A stretch of DNA of 64,000 nucleotides, from contig NC_135384.1 in the NCBI RefSeq assembly GCF_049243985.1, positions 15,868,501-15,932,500 on the forward strand, written 5' to 3'. Both the position numbers and the translations under genes were made by a program. Under the pieces are notes generated by a model, which had not been told where the DNA came from, ran no database searches, and saw nothing but the letters and a program-made list of their open reading frames with translations. Positions 22,057 to 45,000 of the stretch are shown piece after piece. The DNA comes from Paroedura picta. Lineage: Eukaryota; Chordata; Lepidosauria; Squamata; Gekkonidae. How positions within the stretch are numbered: position 1 is the first letter of the stretch; every line of letters starts with the position of its first letter.

Positions 22057-32199
<10,143 letters not shown>

Positions 32200-32705
32200 C
32201 AATGCTATGTTCAATCAATAATGCCTCTCTCCACATACACTCTCCTTGGTCTCCTCTATACCATCTTCCCTTGTTTTAGCAGTGAAATGTTCAGTGGCAG
32301 CTTTCATAACCAGAACTTTTATGCTTCATTTCTGATTTGTTTTTCAATTTCCTTCTAAAAGTTATTGCAACTTAGCCTGGAGGAAGAAGTTACTTTGTTT
32401 CCCATAATTATGATAGAGATAATTTCTGGTAGACTGTTGATAGAGTTCTGGGATAATTAGCTGCAGAAATCGTGAAGCAAAAAAATTTGGCTGATCTCAA
32501 CCCAGCTACTCTCTAGGGGGACTGGATGCTTGAATAATAAGTTCAGATCACCAGATGCCCAGCCTGTCCATGATATAGTCCAAACAAAAACCTGGGAATT
32601 CCCCGAAGGGAAGCCACAATGCAAATACAGCGAACATCTTCTCCTCGAATGCATCTTTTTTTAAAATTTAGAAACAATTTATACCATTTTCCAGACAACC
32701 TATTC

Positions 32706-34106
32706 ACAGTAGCTTACAAAATAAAACATGACAAAAAGAATAGAATAATTAAAAGTCCAGAAAACACTAATTTTAAAAACTAGCATTAAAAAGCTCAACC
32801 TAAGCCATGTGTATCAAAATCAATTTTTCAAGTTAGACGCTATCAAAATATTGCAAGAGCACCCTGTTAATTAAGAGCTTGAACAAAGTTGATTGTTTCA
32901 GCCTTATGCTTAACTGAAAGCAGGGTTGGTATCAAACACGCCTCAAATGATAGGGCATTCATGGGAAAGATACGAATTCTGGGAACAACCCAGCTTATTG
33001 CTGCATTCTGAATTATGAAAAAGATGAGATGGACACACAAGAGAAGGTGGTTCTAAGATAGGTTGGGCCTCTGAAAGTTAGAAGTAGCAATTGAAGTCTT
33101 GCAAAACCCAAAATGAATGAGAACATCATGAATAGAGAAATCCCCACCAGCTTCCCATCTTTTTCTGTTTTATTATTGGAAGGCAGGGTTACCAGCTACA
33201 GCCAAAAAGGGCCCACAAACATGCCAGAATGGAAAACCATTAGTTTTTTTTTTTCATTTAGCTGGAGCAAAAATAAGACAGTCAAAGGGAACTTCTGTCC
33301 ACAAAAACCTGTGTAGAGAACAATGACAAACGAGTGAAGAGGGAACACTATAGCTCCCGTACAACCGTGTGAAAGGTCCTGAATAATGTGGACTGAACAG
33401 ATACTGAATAGTAAACCTTATCCCTTTTTATAATTTCAATTATAAATTAATTTATAATTAATTGCAATTATCAGAGTATGACTTCTTTTTATGTGGTATT
33501 AAATGATGGCTTACTAAATAGTAACACATGATGAAAGGATGAGGAGTGTTGACAGTCAAAGGGAACTCCTGTCCACAAAATCCTGTGCAGAGAAAAAAGA
33601 ATTACAAACAAATGAAGAGAGATCAATACAGCTCCCCTATGACTGTGTAATGATCCACTCATTTAACTCTTTGGTCTCTGTACAATTTTGACTGCCTTAT
33701 TTTTGCTTCAGGCAGTGTTTACTCAATCAGTCAGTAACCTTTTATTGGCATAAAATATGTATAAGACATACTGAAAGAAAAGCAGTGTTTACTCAAATGT
33801 GTCTAATCTTAGGAGGAAGAAATTCTAGGAATGCACTTTATCTCCCCCCCCTCTCTCTCATACACGGGTGTGTGTGAGCACATACATACACACACATGCA
33901 CATGCACACACATAATCCCCAACTGCAGTTTGACATTTGAGACAAATATGAAGGATTCAAACATATAATTTTTGTGTTTGGAAACTAAACTAACATAAAC
34001 TAAGGAATGTCAGGAAATGTCAGTTTCATTCTTGTCACAAAATAAAAATGCCCTGTTTGAATAAGATGAAAATACACCAGGAGAACAAAAAGGTGGCTGA
34101 TTTAAT
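32706..34106. other. Spacer between unit 2 and the V2R-only units; no gene seen
   Basis: The first 120 bases match the unit starts at 231 and 16,266; near 32,830 the similarity stops and the OR-bearing block is missing. From about 33,090 the sequence is the flank that recurs at 49,140, and about 33,470-34,100 recurs at 37,600 and 49,500. A CT/CA-rich simple repeat lies at about 33,845-33,912. Confidence 0.5.
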
Positions 34107-34985
34107 TTAATGCCTTTTCCTTATCATCTGCTCTCTTCTGTTCAGTTCAGGCCTCAGGAGAATTACATAGGATTTGGGGGGAAAGATACAACTTAGTAGG
34201 CCAGCACTGGAAGCTAAGATAGAGAAGATCTCCACGGCTACCATGTCTTTACCTTTAGCGCTCAGGTAGGTTGGAACAAAAGACAGCCAAACACTGCAAA
34301 AGACTAACATGCTGAAGGTGATATATTTGGATTCATTAAAGCTGTCAGGCAAGCTTCTAGCTAAGAAAGCCACAATGAAGCAGACTATGGCAAGAAATCC
34401 CATGTAACCAAAAGCACAATAAAACATGTTGACTGACCCTTCATTGCATTGTACTATGATTTCTCTAGTGAATGAATGTGTGTCCATATCTGGGAAAGGA
34501 GGAGAAGTACAAAGCCAAACAGCACAAGTGCTGACCTGAAGAAAGGAGCAAGAAATAACAATATAATATGCCAATTGTTTCCCAACCCATTTTCGAAAAA
34601 GTTTTCCTGGCTTGGAGCCCATAAATGCCAAAACAACAGTCAGTGTTTTTGCCAGCACAGAAGAAACAGCAACACAGAATATGGTGGTAAAAGTCATTAT
34701 TCGGAGGAGGCAGGTCACCTTGTTAGTCCTTCCAATGAAGAGCAAAGAGCAGAGGAAGCAAAGGATCAGAGAGACAAGCAGAATGTAGGTGAGGTTCCGG
34801 ATGTTGGCTTTAACAATGGGAGTGTCCTGGTGAAGGACAGAAGCACCAGGGCTGTTATCAGCGAGAAGAAAAGAGCTAAAAACACTAAAATAATGCTCAT
34901 TGGTTCATGAAATGAAAGAAAGTTTGGAATCTTGGAAAGGCAGTGGTCTTGGTCCTGGTTTGGACAATGATGCAATAATCCATAT
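34107..34985 (-). pseudogene. Orphan V2R exon 6 (7TM), pseudogene
   Basis: A seventh-helix-to-stop V2R 7TM exon, but broken. About 20 bp are missing in the [13 protein letters not shown] region, so the cysteine-rich end is lost. A second small deletion before TM2 (LLSFTRT, where others read [10 protein letters not shown]) shifts the frame. From 34,745 downward the frame is open ([10 protein letters not shown] to REQMIRKRH). No exon 5, 4, 3, 2 or 1 belongs to it: the upstream intron is cut by a CR1 insertion and ends by about 36.5 kb. It is more diverged than the full genes, so it is an older dead copy. Confidence 0.92.
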
Positions 34986-35267
34986 CTGAAAAGAGAATGT
35001 CACTTTCTTAGATGCTTTCATCATTCAACGAGCAGAGGTTTTTGTAAGATAGTTCCTAACATTGCATTCTCAACCCATGATAAAAACTGCTTTATAAAAC
35101 TATTCTAACAGGGAAAAATATAGGACACAATGTCCTCATTTGCATCTTCAGGGATATATTGCAATGAGAACATGAATCCTATTGAGGTTAGAGAAGTGTT
35201 GTGGTTCCTGTTTATATCTCTCAATTTATTCCCAGATAATCTCTTTATGTCACAGTCCCATTGTCAT

Positions 35268-35818
35268 AGTCCCATTGTATACGGCACTGGTCAGACCACA
35301 CATGGAGTACTGTGTGCAGTTCTGGAGGCCTCACTTCAAGAAGGACGTCGATAAAATTGAAAGGGTACAGAGGAGAGCGACGAAGATGATCTGGGGCCAA
35401 GGGACCAAGCCCTATGAAGATAGGTTGAGGGACTTGGGAATGTTCAGCCTGGAGAAAAGGAGGTTGAGAGGGGACATGATAGCCCTCTTTAAGTATTTGA
35501 AAGGTTGTCACTTGGAGGAGGGCAGGATGCTGTTTCTGTTGGCTGCAGAGGAGAGGACACGCAGTAATGGGTTTAAACTTCAAGTACAACGATATAGGCT
35601 AGATATCAGGAAAAAGTTTTTCACAGTCAGAGTAGTTCAGCAGTGGAATAGGCTGCCTATGGAGGTGGTGAGCTCCCCCTCACTGGAAGTCTTCAAGCAA
35701 AGGTTGGATACACACTTTTCTTGGATGCTTAAGATGCTTAGGGCTAGTCCTGCGTTGAGCAGGGGGTTGGACTAGATGGCCTGTATGGCCCCTTCCAACT
35801 CTATGATTCTATGATTCT
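35268..35818 (+). mobile_element. CR1 LINE 3' end with open ORF2 tail
   Basis: Reads TGTATACGGCACTGGTCAGA, then an open CR1 ORF2 C-terminus ([67 protein letters not shown]) and the 3' terminus GGACTAGATGGCCTGTATGG, CCAACTCTATGATTCTATGA. Well preserved, so fairly recent. It sits in the intron remnant of the orphan V2R. Confidence 0.92.
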
Positions 35819-36245
35819 TTCCTAAAAGAAGAACTAAGCCCTAAGGCTGCCCAGGAATTCTGTTTTCTTTAAGCCTGAGTTCTCATAACTCCTCAAAATA
35901 TTTGGAAATAAATAGAGAAATGTACAGGAATGTTCAACACAAGTCAGTTCAAGGTGACAAAAAACCCAGCTTCACAGAGATGAAAATGAAGTCTGACCGT
36001 GCAGAAACTGAGAAGGAACTTATAGGTTTTAGTGTCAACCCAGTGTGGTGAAGTAACAAAAAATGCTAACTCTATACCAAAGAGTATAAGAAAAGGGACT
36101 GAAGATAAAACAGCCAATAGTCTAAATCCCTTATGTAGATCTGTAGTCTCACCTCATTTGAACTACCGTGTGCAATTCTGATTACCATATTTAAATGTGG
36201 GCATTACAGAGCTGGAAAAATACAGTCAATGCCAAGAAAGGTTAT
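35819..36245 (+). mobile_element. Intron remnant with old CR1
   Basis: 35,819-36,050 matches V2R intron 5 (compare 6910-7150). The rest is the same old CR1 as at 7150, with GTAGTCTCACCTCATTTGAA and GTGTGCAATTCTGATTACC. Confidence 0.55.
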
Positions 36246-36847
36246 TTTAAGAGGTTGGAGGGCATTCCTTCTCCATGGACTACAATTCCCAAGAGTTCCT
36301 GCCAGCATACTACTAACAATGTTGACTAAAGCGAACCTTCACATCTACAGTTAGGAAACGGCTAAATAATAGTTCCAGGAGGCAACTTCAGCAGAAGGCT
36401 TTGGCTTCTATAGCCTGTTCTGGGTCATCCAGATGAACTGGTTAGCTACTATGCAGACAGGACACTGAACCAGTAAGACTCCAAGAAACCAGTAGGAGAG
36501 CCAGCTTAGTGTAGTGGTTAGGAGCACCAACGATGGTTGTAACATCATTTAGCAGGATACTCAGCCTCATAGTCTCACCATCCCTATGGCAAAAATGCTT
36601 GATAGGCAGGGACTGATGGGCTTGAGACAGTGAAAACAGCTGGGTATTGGCTACAGTTACAGAATCATAGAATCATGGTTCTGAAAGGGGTCTCCAGGGA
36701 AACCTAGTCCAATCCCCTGCACAGTGCAGGAAACATAACTACCTCGGCCCCCACAGTGACCCCAATTCCATGCCCAGATGACACATCTTTTGAAATGTTT
36801 TAAATTTACTCTCATAATCTGTTCCCTCTTAATAAAACAGTAAGGGG
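36246..36847. other. Repeat-rich spacer
   Basis: Holds a CR1/L3-like 3' end (about 36,340-36,480, with GGCAACTTCAGCAGAAGGC), a SINE head (36,498-36,550, GAGAGCCAGCTTAGTGTAGT) and a minus-strand CR1-like end (36,659-36,835, AATCATAGAATCATGGTTCT). No gene. Confidence 0.5.
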
Positions 36848-37370
36848 TGTTGGGGTGGGCTGTGTCCGAGATCAAAACTCCCAGATTGGCCCCTTGGCCC
36901 CGGACTGACAAGCGGAGGGGCCAAACGGAAGGCGCAAAGCGCCTTCCGATTGGGCCCTCACCAGGACAGACCAGAGTTCCAGGGCAATCTGGAGACATGG
37001 GTGCCAGTCTGCCCCTGACTACCGCAGGGAGAGGAGGTCAGCAGGGCTGCCAAGGAGAATGAGAACAGAGGCTGTGCCAGCCCTTTTCGCCCCAAGGCTC
37101 TCCTAACTGTCATGTCCAACTACAAATTGCCTCAGAACCCTGACAGAGCCGGTAGCAGGCTGGAGAGTGTGCTCCCTCTCCTCAGGCCTGCTGTGGAGCC
37201 TCTGACAGGCCCTGACCGAGGGGACAGAGTTATTCCCAAGAGCAACGCAGGGGACCTTGAGGGCATTCCTTTTGAGGGTGGGGAACTTTCCCCTTCTGCC
37301 AAACCATTGGCTGACAGGGAGGCCAAAGAAAAGCCCCTTCTCATTTAAAATGCTGCTCTGGCCAGGGGTT
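36848..37370 (+). mobile_element. Unclassified GC-rich repeat, GGGTGGGCTGTGTCC head
   Basis: The head resembles those at 14,008 and 51,699. It is followed by a hairpin GGAAGGCGCAAAGCGCCTTCC (about 36,929-36,949) and about 400 bp of GC-rich sequence without a recognised protein. It ends near a return to AT-rich DNA. Confidence 0.4.
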
Positions 37371-38128
37371 AAAATTTTCCAAATATCCACTTTCTCTAAT
37401 TGTTTCTATTTTATTACAGCCCCATCATACATGTTTTTCATGCAAGTCCCATTTTGAGAATTCAGTGAGTTTTTTTTTAGCTCAAGCTCACGAAATTCTT
37501 CTCCTTACTTACTCTCCTCATTGAATCATAGAATCATAGAATCATAGAATCATAGAGTTGGAAAGGGCCATACGGGCCATCTAGTTCAACAGAGGGCCAA
37601 AAAAAATTATCAGACTATGACTTTTTATGTGTTATTTTAATGATTGCTTACTAAATAGTAAGACATGATGAATGGATGGAGGGTGTACAAAAACATCCAT
37701 CATGATATGTGATAACAAGGATGTGTGAAGTACTGCACTGTATCGTACTAGTTTGGTATGTTAAAAATAACCTGCCAGGCAGTATTTACACAAATTTAAC
37801 TAATCTGACATAGTGGACCAAAGTGGCTTAGGGGAAAAAAATTCTAGAGTTGCACTCACTCTCACTCTCATACATGGGTATGTGTGGGTACATACATACG
37901 TGCATACACACATGGACACACACAATCCCCAACTGCTCTTTTACGTTTGAGACTTACAAAAATGAAGGATTCAAATGTATAATTTCTGTTTGAAAATTTA
38001 ATTAACCTAAACTAATGAATGACAGGAAATGATTTTTCGGTTTCATTCTTGGCACAAAATTAAAATGCCCTAGTTGTTTAAGATAAAAAAATATACCAGG
38101 ATAATATATAGATGGCTGATTAAATAAT
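37371..38128. other. 3' flank of V2R-3; no gene seen
   Basis: A short minus-strand CR1 end with tandem GAATCATA words (37,525-37,600), then flank matching 33,480-34,106 and 49,500-50,028, including a (CA)-type run at about 37,860-37,925. Confidence 0.5.
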
Positions 38129-39030
38129 TTAGTCCCTTTTCCTTTTCAGTTGCTCTCTTCTGTTCAGCTCAGGCCTCAGGAGAATGATGTAGCATTTGGG
38201 GAAAAAGATACAGCCTAGTAGGCCAGCACTGGAAGCTAAGATAGAGAAGATCTCCACAGCTACCATATATTTTCCTTTAGTGCTCAGATAGGTTGGGACA
38301 AAGGACAGCCAAACACTGCAAAAGACCAACATGCTGAAGGTGATAAGCTTGGCTTCATTAAAGCTGTCAGGTAGCTTTCTAGCTATGAAAGCCATAATGA
38401 AACATACAATGGCAAGAAATCCATTGTAACCCAAGGCACAATAAAACATGGTGACTGACCCTTCATTGCATTGTACTATGATTTCTCTACTGAGTGAATG
38501 TGTGTCCATATCTGGGAAAGGAGGAGAAGAGCCAAGCCAAACAGCACAAGTGCTAATCTGAAGCAAGGAGCAAGAAATAACAATATAATATGCCAATTGT
38601 TTCCCGACCCATTTTCGAAAAAGGTTTCCTGGCTTGGAGGCCATAAATGCCACAACAACAGTCACTGTTTTTGCCAGCACAGAAGAAACAGCAACACAGA
38701 ATATAGTGGTAAAAGTAATCTGACGGATGAGGCAGGTCACCTCGTTAGGCCGTCCAATGAAGAGCAAGGAGCAGAGAAAACAAAGAAAAAGAGAGATGAG
38801 CAGAATGTAGGTGAGGTTTTGGTTGTTGGCTTTAATGATGGGAGTATTCTGGTGCTTTATGAAGGACATAAACACCAGGGCTGTTATCAGCGAGAAAGAA
38901 AGAGCTGTAAAGGCCAGAATAATGCTCATCGGTTCAGGAAAGGAAAGGAAGTTTGCAGTCTTGGGAAGGCACTGGTCTTGTCCTTGGTTTGGATAATGAC
39001 CTTCAGAGCAACTGATGCAATAGTCCATGT
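38129..39030 (-). CDS. V2R-3 exon 6: 7TM and C-tail
   Basis: Open from [14 protein letters not shown]; Ser replaces Thr in the CISC motif. Contains [13 protein letters not shown] and [15 protein letters not shown]. 299 codons from the Met to the stop. Confidence 0.96.
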
Positions 39031-42000
39031 CTGAAAGGAGAAGATAACCTGCTTAGCCAATTTCATCATTAAAACAGGAGACATTTTTGTGCAATAGTAT
39101 TTAGCACTGTACCATCAACTTATGATGAAAACAGTTTGATAATCCTGTCCATTCACTGAAAGAAGCCATGCCCCCATTTGCAACTTCCGGGATAAACTGA
39201 GAGGAGAGCATGAAGCCTATTGTAATTAAAGAACTTTTGTCATTCCTGTTGATAAGTTTTACTCTCGTTTCCTAAAACAGAATTAAGCTGATTTCAGGGC
39301 ATTCTGTTTCATTTCTAATGGAACATTAGTAACTTCACAACATTTTTGGAAGTAAATAAAGACATGCACAGCAATGTTCAACACAAGTAAGAGAAAGGTT
39401 ACAAAAAAATCCCAGCCTTAACTATAGGCTAACATAATCTGACCCTGCAGAAACTGAGCAGGGAAATGAAGATGAATACTTAGTGGATATGTAGATCTGT
39501 GGTGTGACCTCATTTGAAGCACTCTATGCAGTTCTTTTCACCATATCCAAAAGTAGATATCACAGAGCTGTGGAAAGTACAGAAGGGGGCAAAAAGGTAA
39601 TTAAGTGGTTGAATGACTTCTCTAATAAGGAAAGGCTGAAGAGTTTAGAAGAGAGATGACTTGAGAAAGAGAGTTTTGCCTTGCAGGGGGATATTGACTG
39701 CCTAATGAGGACACCGACAACCATAATTTGGTGCAAAATATTTGGCCACATCCTTTATTCAACACTGAGCGTGGCAAGCATGGGAAAAGAAATTTGTCCT
39801 CTTGTGGTCAGCCGACCACAAGACAGCTCATCACAGCCTGCCCCTCAATGGGTTGCCTTGGTTATCCAGCCCAAAATCCTGGACCTAATGGCAAGCTTAG
39901 AAAGGGGGGAGGCAACATAGAATGACCCCTCTGGGCGTCAACCTCTGTTGGGTTCTCCTGCCCCCCCCAGAAATGCAAGCCTTCAACCAGGCTCTGCATC
40001 CACTCAGTCCATTAAGGGGGCCCCCAAAATCTGGGGGGGAGCAGTGCACAAATTTGGCCGCCCCAAAATTGATCATTCCCATGCTACACTTTTGCCAACC
40101 GTGACAATTAAACATTAATACAATTCAACATCTAACATATAGTCCAACAATTCATAGGCAGGGAGGGAGGATGCCCTCGGGTGCCCTGAGGGGTAAAAGA
40201 GGCCGAGCAATGTTAGGCCATCCATTTAACTGATGCCTAACTCAGCCACGCCCCCTGTTTCCATGCCAACAAACACGCTGCCCAGAGAAGGCCACAGCTG
40301 GGAGTTCTCTCCCAGCAGCCTGGTCCCTGTTGATGTTCCTCCCCCGCAGTGGCAATGGCCCCCTTTAGATGACTCCTGTGGGCTTTTTAGAAAGTAATTC
40401 AATGGATAGAGAGCATGGACAGAATCACTTTGTTTCCATTAAGCAAATTCCAAGAAATCAAGGGTATTCTAACAAACTGATGGTCAGCAGATTCAGCACA
40501 GATAGAAGGAAATACATCTTTACATGCGACATAATTCAAAACATGGAATTTTCTGCTTCTTGATGTAGATACAAGGCAGCATTAAAAAGGAACCAGAGAC
40601 ATTCATGGAAGATAAGCTGTTAATGACTGCTAAGAATGTTGCCGAAAGGGAACTTCCACATTCCGAGGCAATAAACCTCTAAATATCAATGCCAGGAGTC
40701 AACATCAGGGGAAGGCTTGGGCCTCTATGAAATGGTGACTCCTATTGAGAAAGAGTGCTGGATGTAATGGACCACTGGTCTGATCCAGAAGGACCCGACT
40801 TCTTTGATGCATTCTTGAAGTATAATGACAAAACATTATTTTTTAATGTTTCCTCACAGTGCAAACTTTTACATTCAAACCCATCAAGTGAAAACACTTT
40901 GATGAAGAGAAGAGCTGAGGTTTTTTTGTACCCCACTTCTCACTACCTGAGAGAGCAGAATGTATGGGTTAAATGTAATTCTTTTCTGTTCTCTTGATAA
41001 CCGTGATATATCAATGCTTGTTTTGAACTAATCTACTGTATTGAACAATTTTATTTTGTGTTGGATCTTGTGATAGCCGAAGGCCTAGTGTAATGAAGCA
41101 GTCCCTAGCAGTTTATAAACATATTCCTCTTCCTTTGCCCACAAAACACCCTGTACAGTAGTTGGGGCTGAGAGAATTCTCATAGGATGGCTCACTGAGA
41201 ACAGCTCAACGGGATCTGTAACTAACTCAAGATCACCCACATAACTGCAGGTGGAGGCATAAGGAATTAAACCCAGTTCTCCAGATTATAGTTTGCTACT
41301 CTTTAGCCACTGCAACAGGTTAAGATTGAGCATCTTTAACAGGGGTGTTTATTATCAGAGCAATACCTACCCTCTTTGTCTGAGATTTTCCCTTCTGGAC
41401 ACCGATCACAACTGTAGCAGCAGAATTTCTCCCCTTCCTTCTTCTTCCTGCTATAGCCAGGCATGCAGTTATCATTACACCGAGAGAAAGGAGGCATCTG
41501 TCCTTGAAGAAAGTAAAAATTTAGAACTGAGAGACAAATGCAAACATTTTGCTTCAGAATTAATACAAGTGTGATATCTGGAATCTAAAAGATGGCTTCT
41601 TGTGCAAGAGAGGAAGGCATATTCTCAAAAGCCGGGTTGGAACATCTATGGTTGAAATGTGCCATACTTGTTGAGTGCAGTGACAGTATAACTGGGAGTG
41701 GGATTAGCAAATCTCATGGATAAAAACATTCATGGAACCCATTTGCTCCCCTTCAATATTTACCTAACCATTTTATTCAAACACAAAGAGTGGTGCATTT
41801 GTTTATGGGGACATGGAGATGTTTTCCCACCTGTGGAAGTTGTCTGTTCCATTGAATCCTGTCCTCATGGATGATTATTCTTTTACTAAGAGAAACCTGA
41901 GGCTCCAGCCTCCCGATCTTGACTCTGACGTAGGAGTTATTTGGAAAAGTGACCAAGTTGGTAATATCAAATCCACCTTCCAATTCTCCATGTTCATTGA

Positions 42001-45000
42001 AGGCCACTTCCTCCCCAGCAGTGTTGTTGAAAGCAATTCTCTGAAGAAGGGAGTGGAGCTTGGGGGAAAGAGAAAGAACATTCAGTAGGCTGGAATCCAT
42101 GGTACGGACTAGAGTGTGCTGGTCAGTGCCTTTCACTTTCTAAAAGAGAAATCATTTAAATAGTCAACTTTTCTTACCATTAAGAAACCGCTAAAAGAGT
42201 CGTCCCCAACCTTTTTATCACTGGGGACCGGTCACCGCTTGACAATTTTACTGAGGCCCGGGAGGGGTAGACGTTTGCCAAGGTATGTCTGGTTCAGAAA
42301 GACTTCTCTAACTCAACTCATATATTCTGCTCAGCCAATTTCCCCCTTTTTGAGACCACACAGGCATGCTTTGTGATAGAGCTCTTTGCCGCCTAAAATA
42401 AACTTCTAAAATGTTGCTACAACAGGAGCCTGGTCTTCTAAAGGTAAAGGCTCTCATTGTCAATCAACACAACAACTGGTTCCTGGTGCAGAAGGATTAG
42501 GCTGGCATGAGAGGGCAGTGGGGCTAATTCCTGCATATGCATGACATAACCATCATCCCAGCCCCCACCTGGCTCAGGTCCAAATCAGGCCCTCGGATGG
42601 CCCTGTCTTGCCATGGTGGCCAGCTGAGGCCCAGCTGGGGCAGTTCTCCACCATACTTACGGTGTCCCTGCAGGGACACTAAATGCCCCATTCAGCTTCA
42701 CATTGCTTCCGAGCCGAACAGAGCATTTCTCCCCCCACACACAATGGTCATATAACAGCATGTCACTATCCCATCACCCTGCGGTGGGATCCACGTGCCA
42801 TTCCCTGCTGCTGCCGCCAATATGAGGCTTTGCAGGCCATTCCGAACCCGGAGTTGTGGGTGCACATGTACAACTCCAGGATGGACCATGCATGCCAGGG
42901 GATTTCTTCCCCCATGCTTACACAGGACATGGTGGGGCATGCTGCCCCACCGCTAGGACTTAGTGGTAACCTGGTGTGGCTGCTGCTGTGCATAATCGAT
43001 TTGACTGAAAGTTCAACTCCAATCAGTAGGACTTCTACCTTCTTTTCTGCCTGTTAACAGGGATAACTAACAATGTCCTTGCTATTGGTTTGCAGACTCC
43101 ATTCTGGAAATGGAAAAAATAAGATCCATATGGGGTTTGGAGATGTATGAAGAAAAGTTGGGGGAAGCTTGGGATGTTTAGTCTGGAGAGGAGACGGATG
43201 AGTGGGGATCTGATAACAATCTTCAAGTATTGAAAAGGTGCCATATACAGGATGGAGCAGAGTTGTTCTCTCTTGCCCCGGAGGGATGGACAAGAACCAA
43301 TGGGATGAAATTAATGCAAAAGAAATTCCGTCTTAAACATCCGGAAGAAATTGCTGAAATTTAGAGCGGTTTCTCAGTGGAACAGGCTTCCTCGGGAGGG
43401 GGTGGGTTCTCCATCTTCGGAAATTTTTAAACAGAGGCTAGATAGCCATTTGACGGAGAGGCTGATTCTGTGAAGGCAAAGGGGTGGCAGGTTACAGTGC
43501 ATGAGTGGTTACAGGAGTGCAGGGGGTTGGAATAGATGACCCAACTCTATGATTATATGATTCTATGACTTGTCAGTACTGTGTTGCAGAATGAGATGGT
43601 TCTTCAGTCAAGGCCCTATATGTCATTAAAGAAATCAAACTGGCCTCGTCTTCAGACTTGTCCCCAGACAGGTGGAATTCTTTGCATGGTGAAATCACAA
43701 TGCTGGGAGACGATAAGCAGTTCCACAGGGATTGTAAGACATAGTTGCCTCCTCTTCCTCCCTGAACATGTTAAAATTCAGAAGGCAATTTTATCATTTA
43801 ATACCTTTCAACGGATTTGAAGATTAGATTTTATCTTTTAAATTATGTGAAACGTTAAACTGTGTGTTTTTACCTGCTGTAACCATCCTGAGTCTTCTGG
43901 GAAGGTAGGGTTAAAAATAGAAAAATAAATCAATAAAGGTTTCCACCATACAATATTTAACAATTTGTAACAATATTACAATTTCTAAATTCTGATGCCA
44001 TTGAAACCACTGCCCATATTTTGCTTTATTGTAATTTCTACCAGGATGTGAGACATTGCTTGATGTTAACCTCTTTTGTCCAGGTTCCCAGGAACCTCTG
44101 ATGATTTCCACTCAACTGTTTGCTTGCTAATGAGGACAATTCAATTTTTTACACTGTGGCAAAATGTTCTTATATGGCCATCAAGAAATAGATATCTCTG
44201 ATTTGTGCTTTGAGGAGCTCAGATTGCATATAAGTCTCCTATGATGATATTATTATATGAGCTCACTTTCATTCTGGGTCAATAACTACAAGTAATGAAT
44301 GAAGGAATGAATGAATGAATGAATGAATGAATGAATGAATGAATGAATGAATGAATGAATGAATGAATGAAGTATGATTCAGGGGGGGGGGGATTGCAGC
44401 AAACGTACTTCCCTGTAGGACCCAAGAGCTAAGTCTAGAATGGCAATGTGGTAGTGGAGTCTCCATTGAAGTTCAGGGGCAGAGAATACCGTTTATAGCT
44501 ATGACTTGATCATGGCAACAAAATCCAGAGAATGGGGAAAGTCAGGAATTCAGGCAGGAGACCCATGACAGCTAAGTAAATTTCAGACTTTCAGATGGAC
44601 AAGAAAAACCATTTACAAATCTCATTCCCCCACTCTTACAAACAGATTGACATATCAGCATGGCAGGGAACTCCCTCCCACCACCCATGTGAAGATTAAT
44701 TACCTTCCAAGGTTGTACATTCAGTGAAGACAGGCTGCCTTGATTATCCATTGCTCTGTTCTTGGTTCTGGATGAGGCAAAGAGGTGTAGGGCATATGCA
44801 ATGGCATAGACAGCATTATATATGCTGTAGCTATGGTCGGTCATGCTCATTTCAAAAAAGGGGGCTGGGGCAGTTTCTAGTCTTTCCTCTTCAGTGCATG
44901 TTCCACTAGACCTTTCTGGGTTAACCAAACTTGGTAGTGCACAGTCAAACAGTTGCTCCCAAAAGTCTTTGATAAAACCATTCCCCTTGTCTGTGGAAGG

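Larger units (their letters stand above)
39031..41370. other. V2R-3 intron 5
   Basis: Contains the old CR1 in two parts (39,480-39,731 and about 40,470-40,830) split by an unclassified segment (39,732-40,400). From about 40,840 the sequence matches V2R-4 52,685 onward. Confidence 0.5.
42059..44703. other. V2R-3 intron 3
   Basis: Contains a short GC-rich stretch with ACCTTTTTATCACTGGGGAC (42,195-42,290; the words resemble an hAT or SINE end and were not resolved), the identical block (42,673-42,964), a diverged CR1 3' end (43,110-43,567) and (GAAT)n (44,294-44,371). Confidence 0.45.

Noticed and set aside
33845-33912. CT/CA-rich tract 3' of the orphan exon as a regulatory site
   Set aside because: It is an ordinary simple repeat that varies among the three paralogous flanks.
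35182-35775. 197-codon open frame as a host gene
   Set aside because: Its peptide is the CR1 ORF2 C-terminus and it ends in the CR1 3' terminus.
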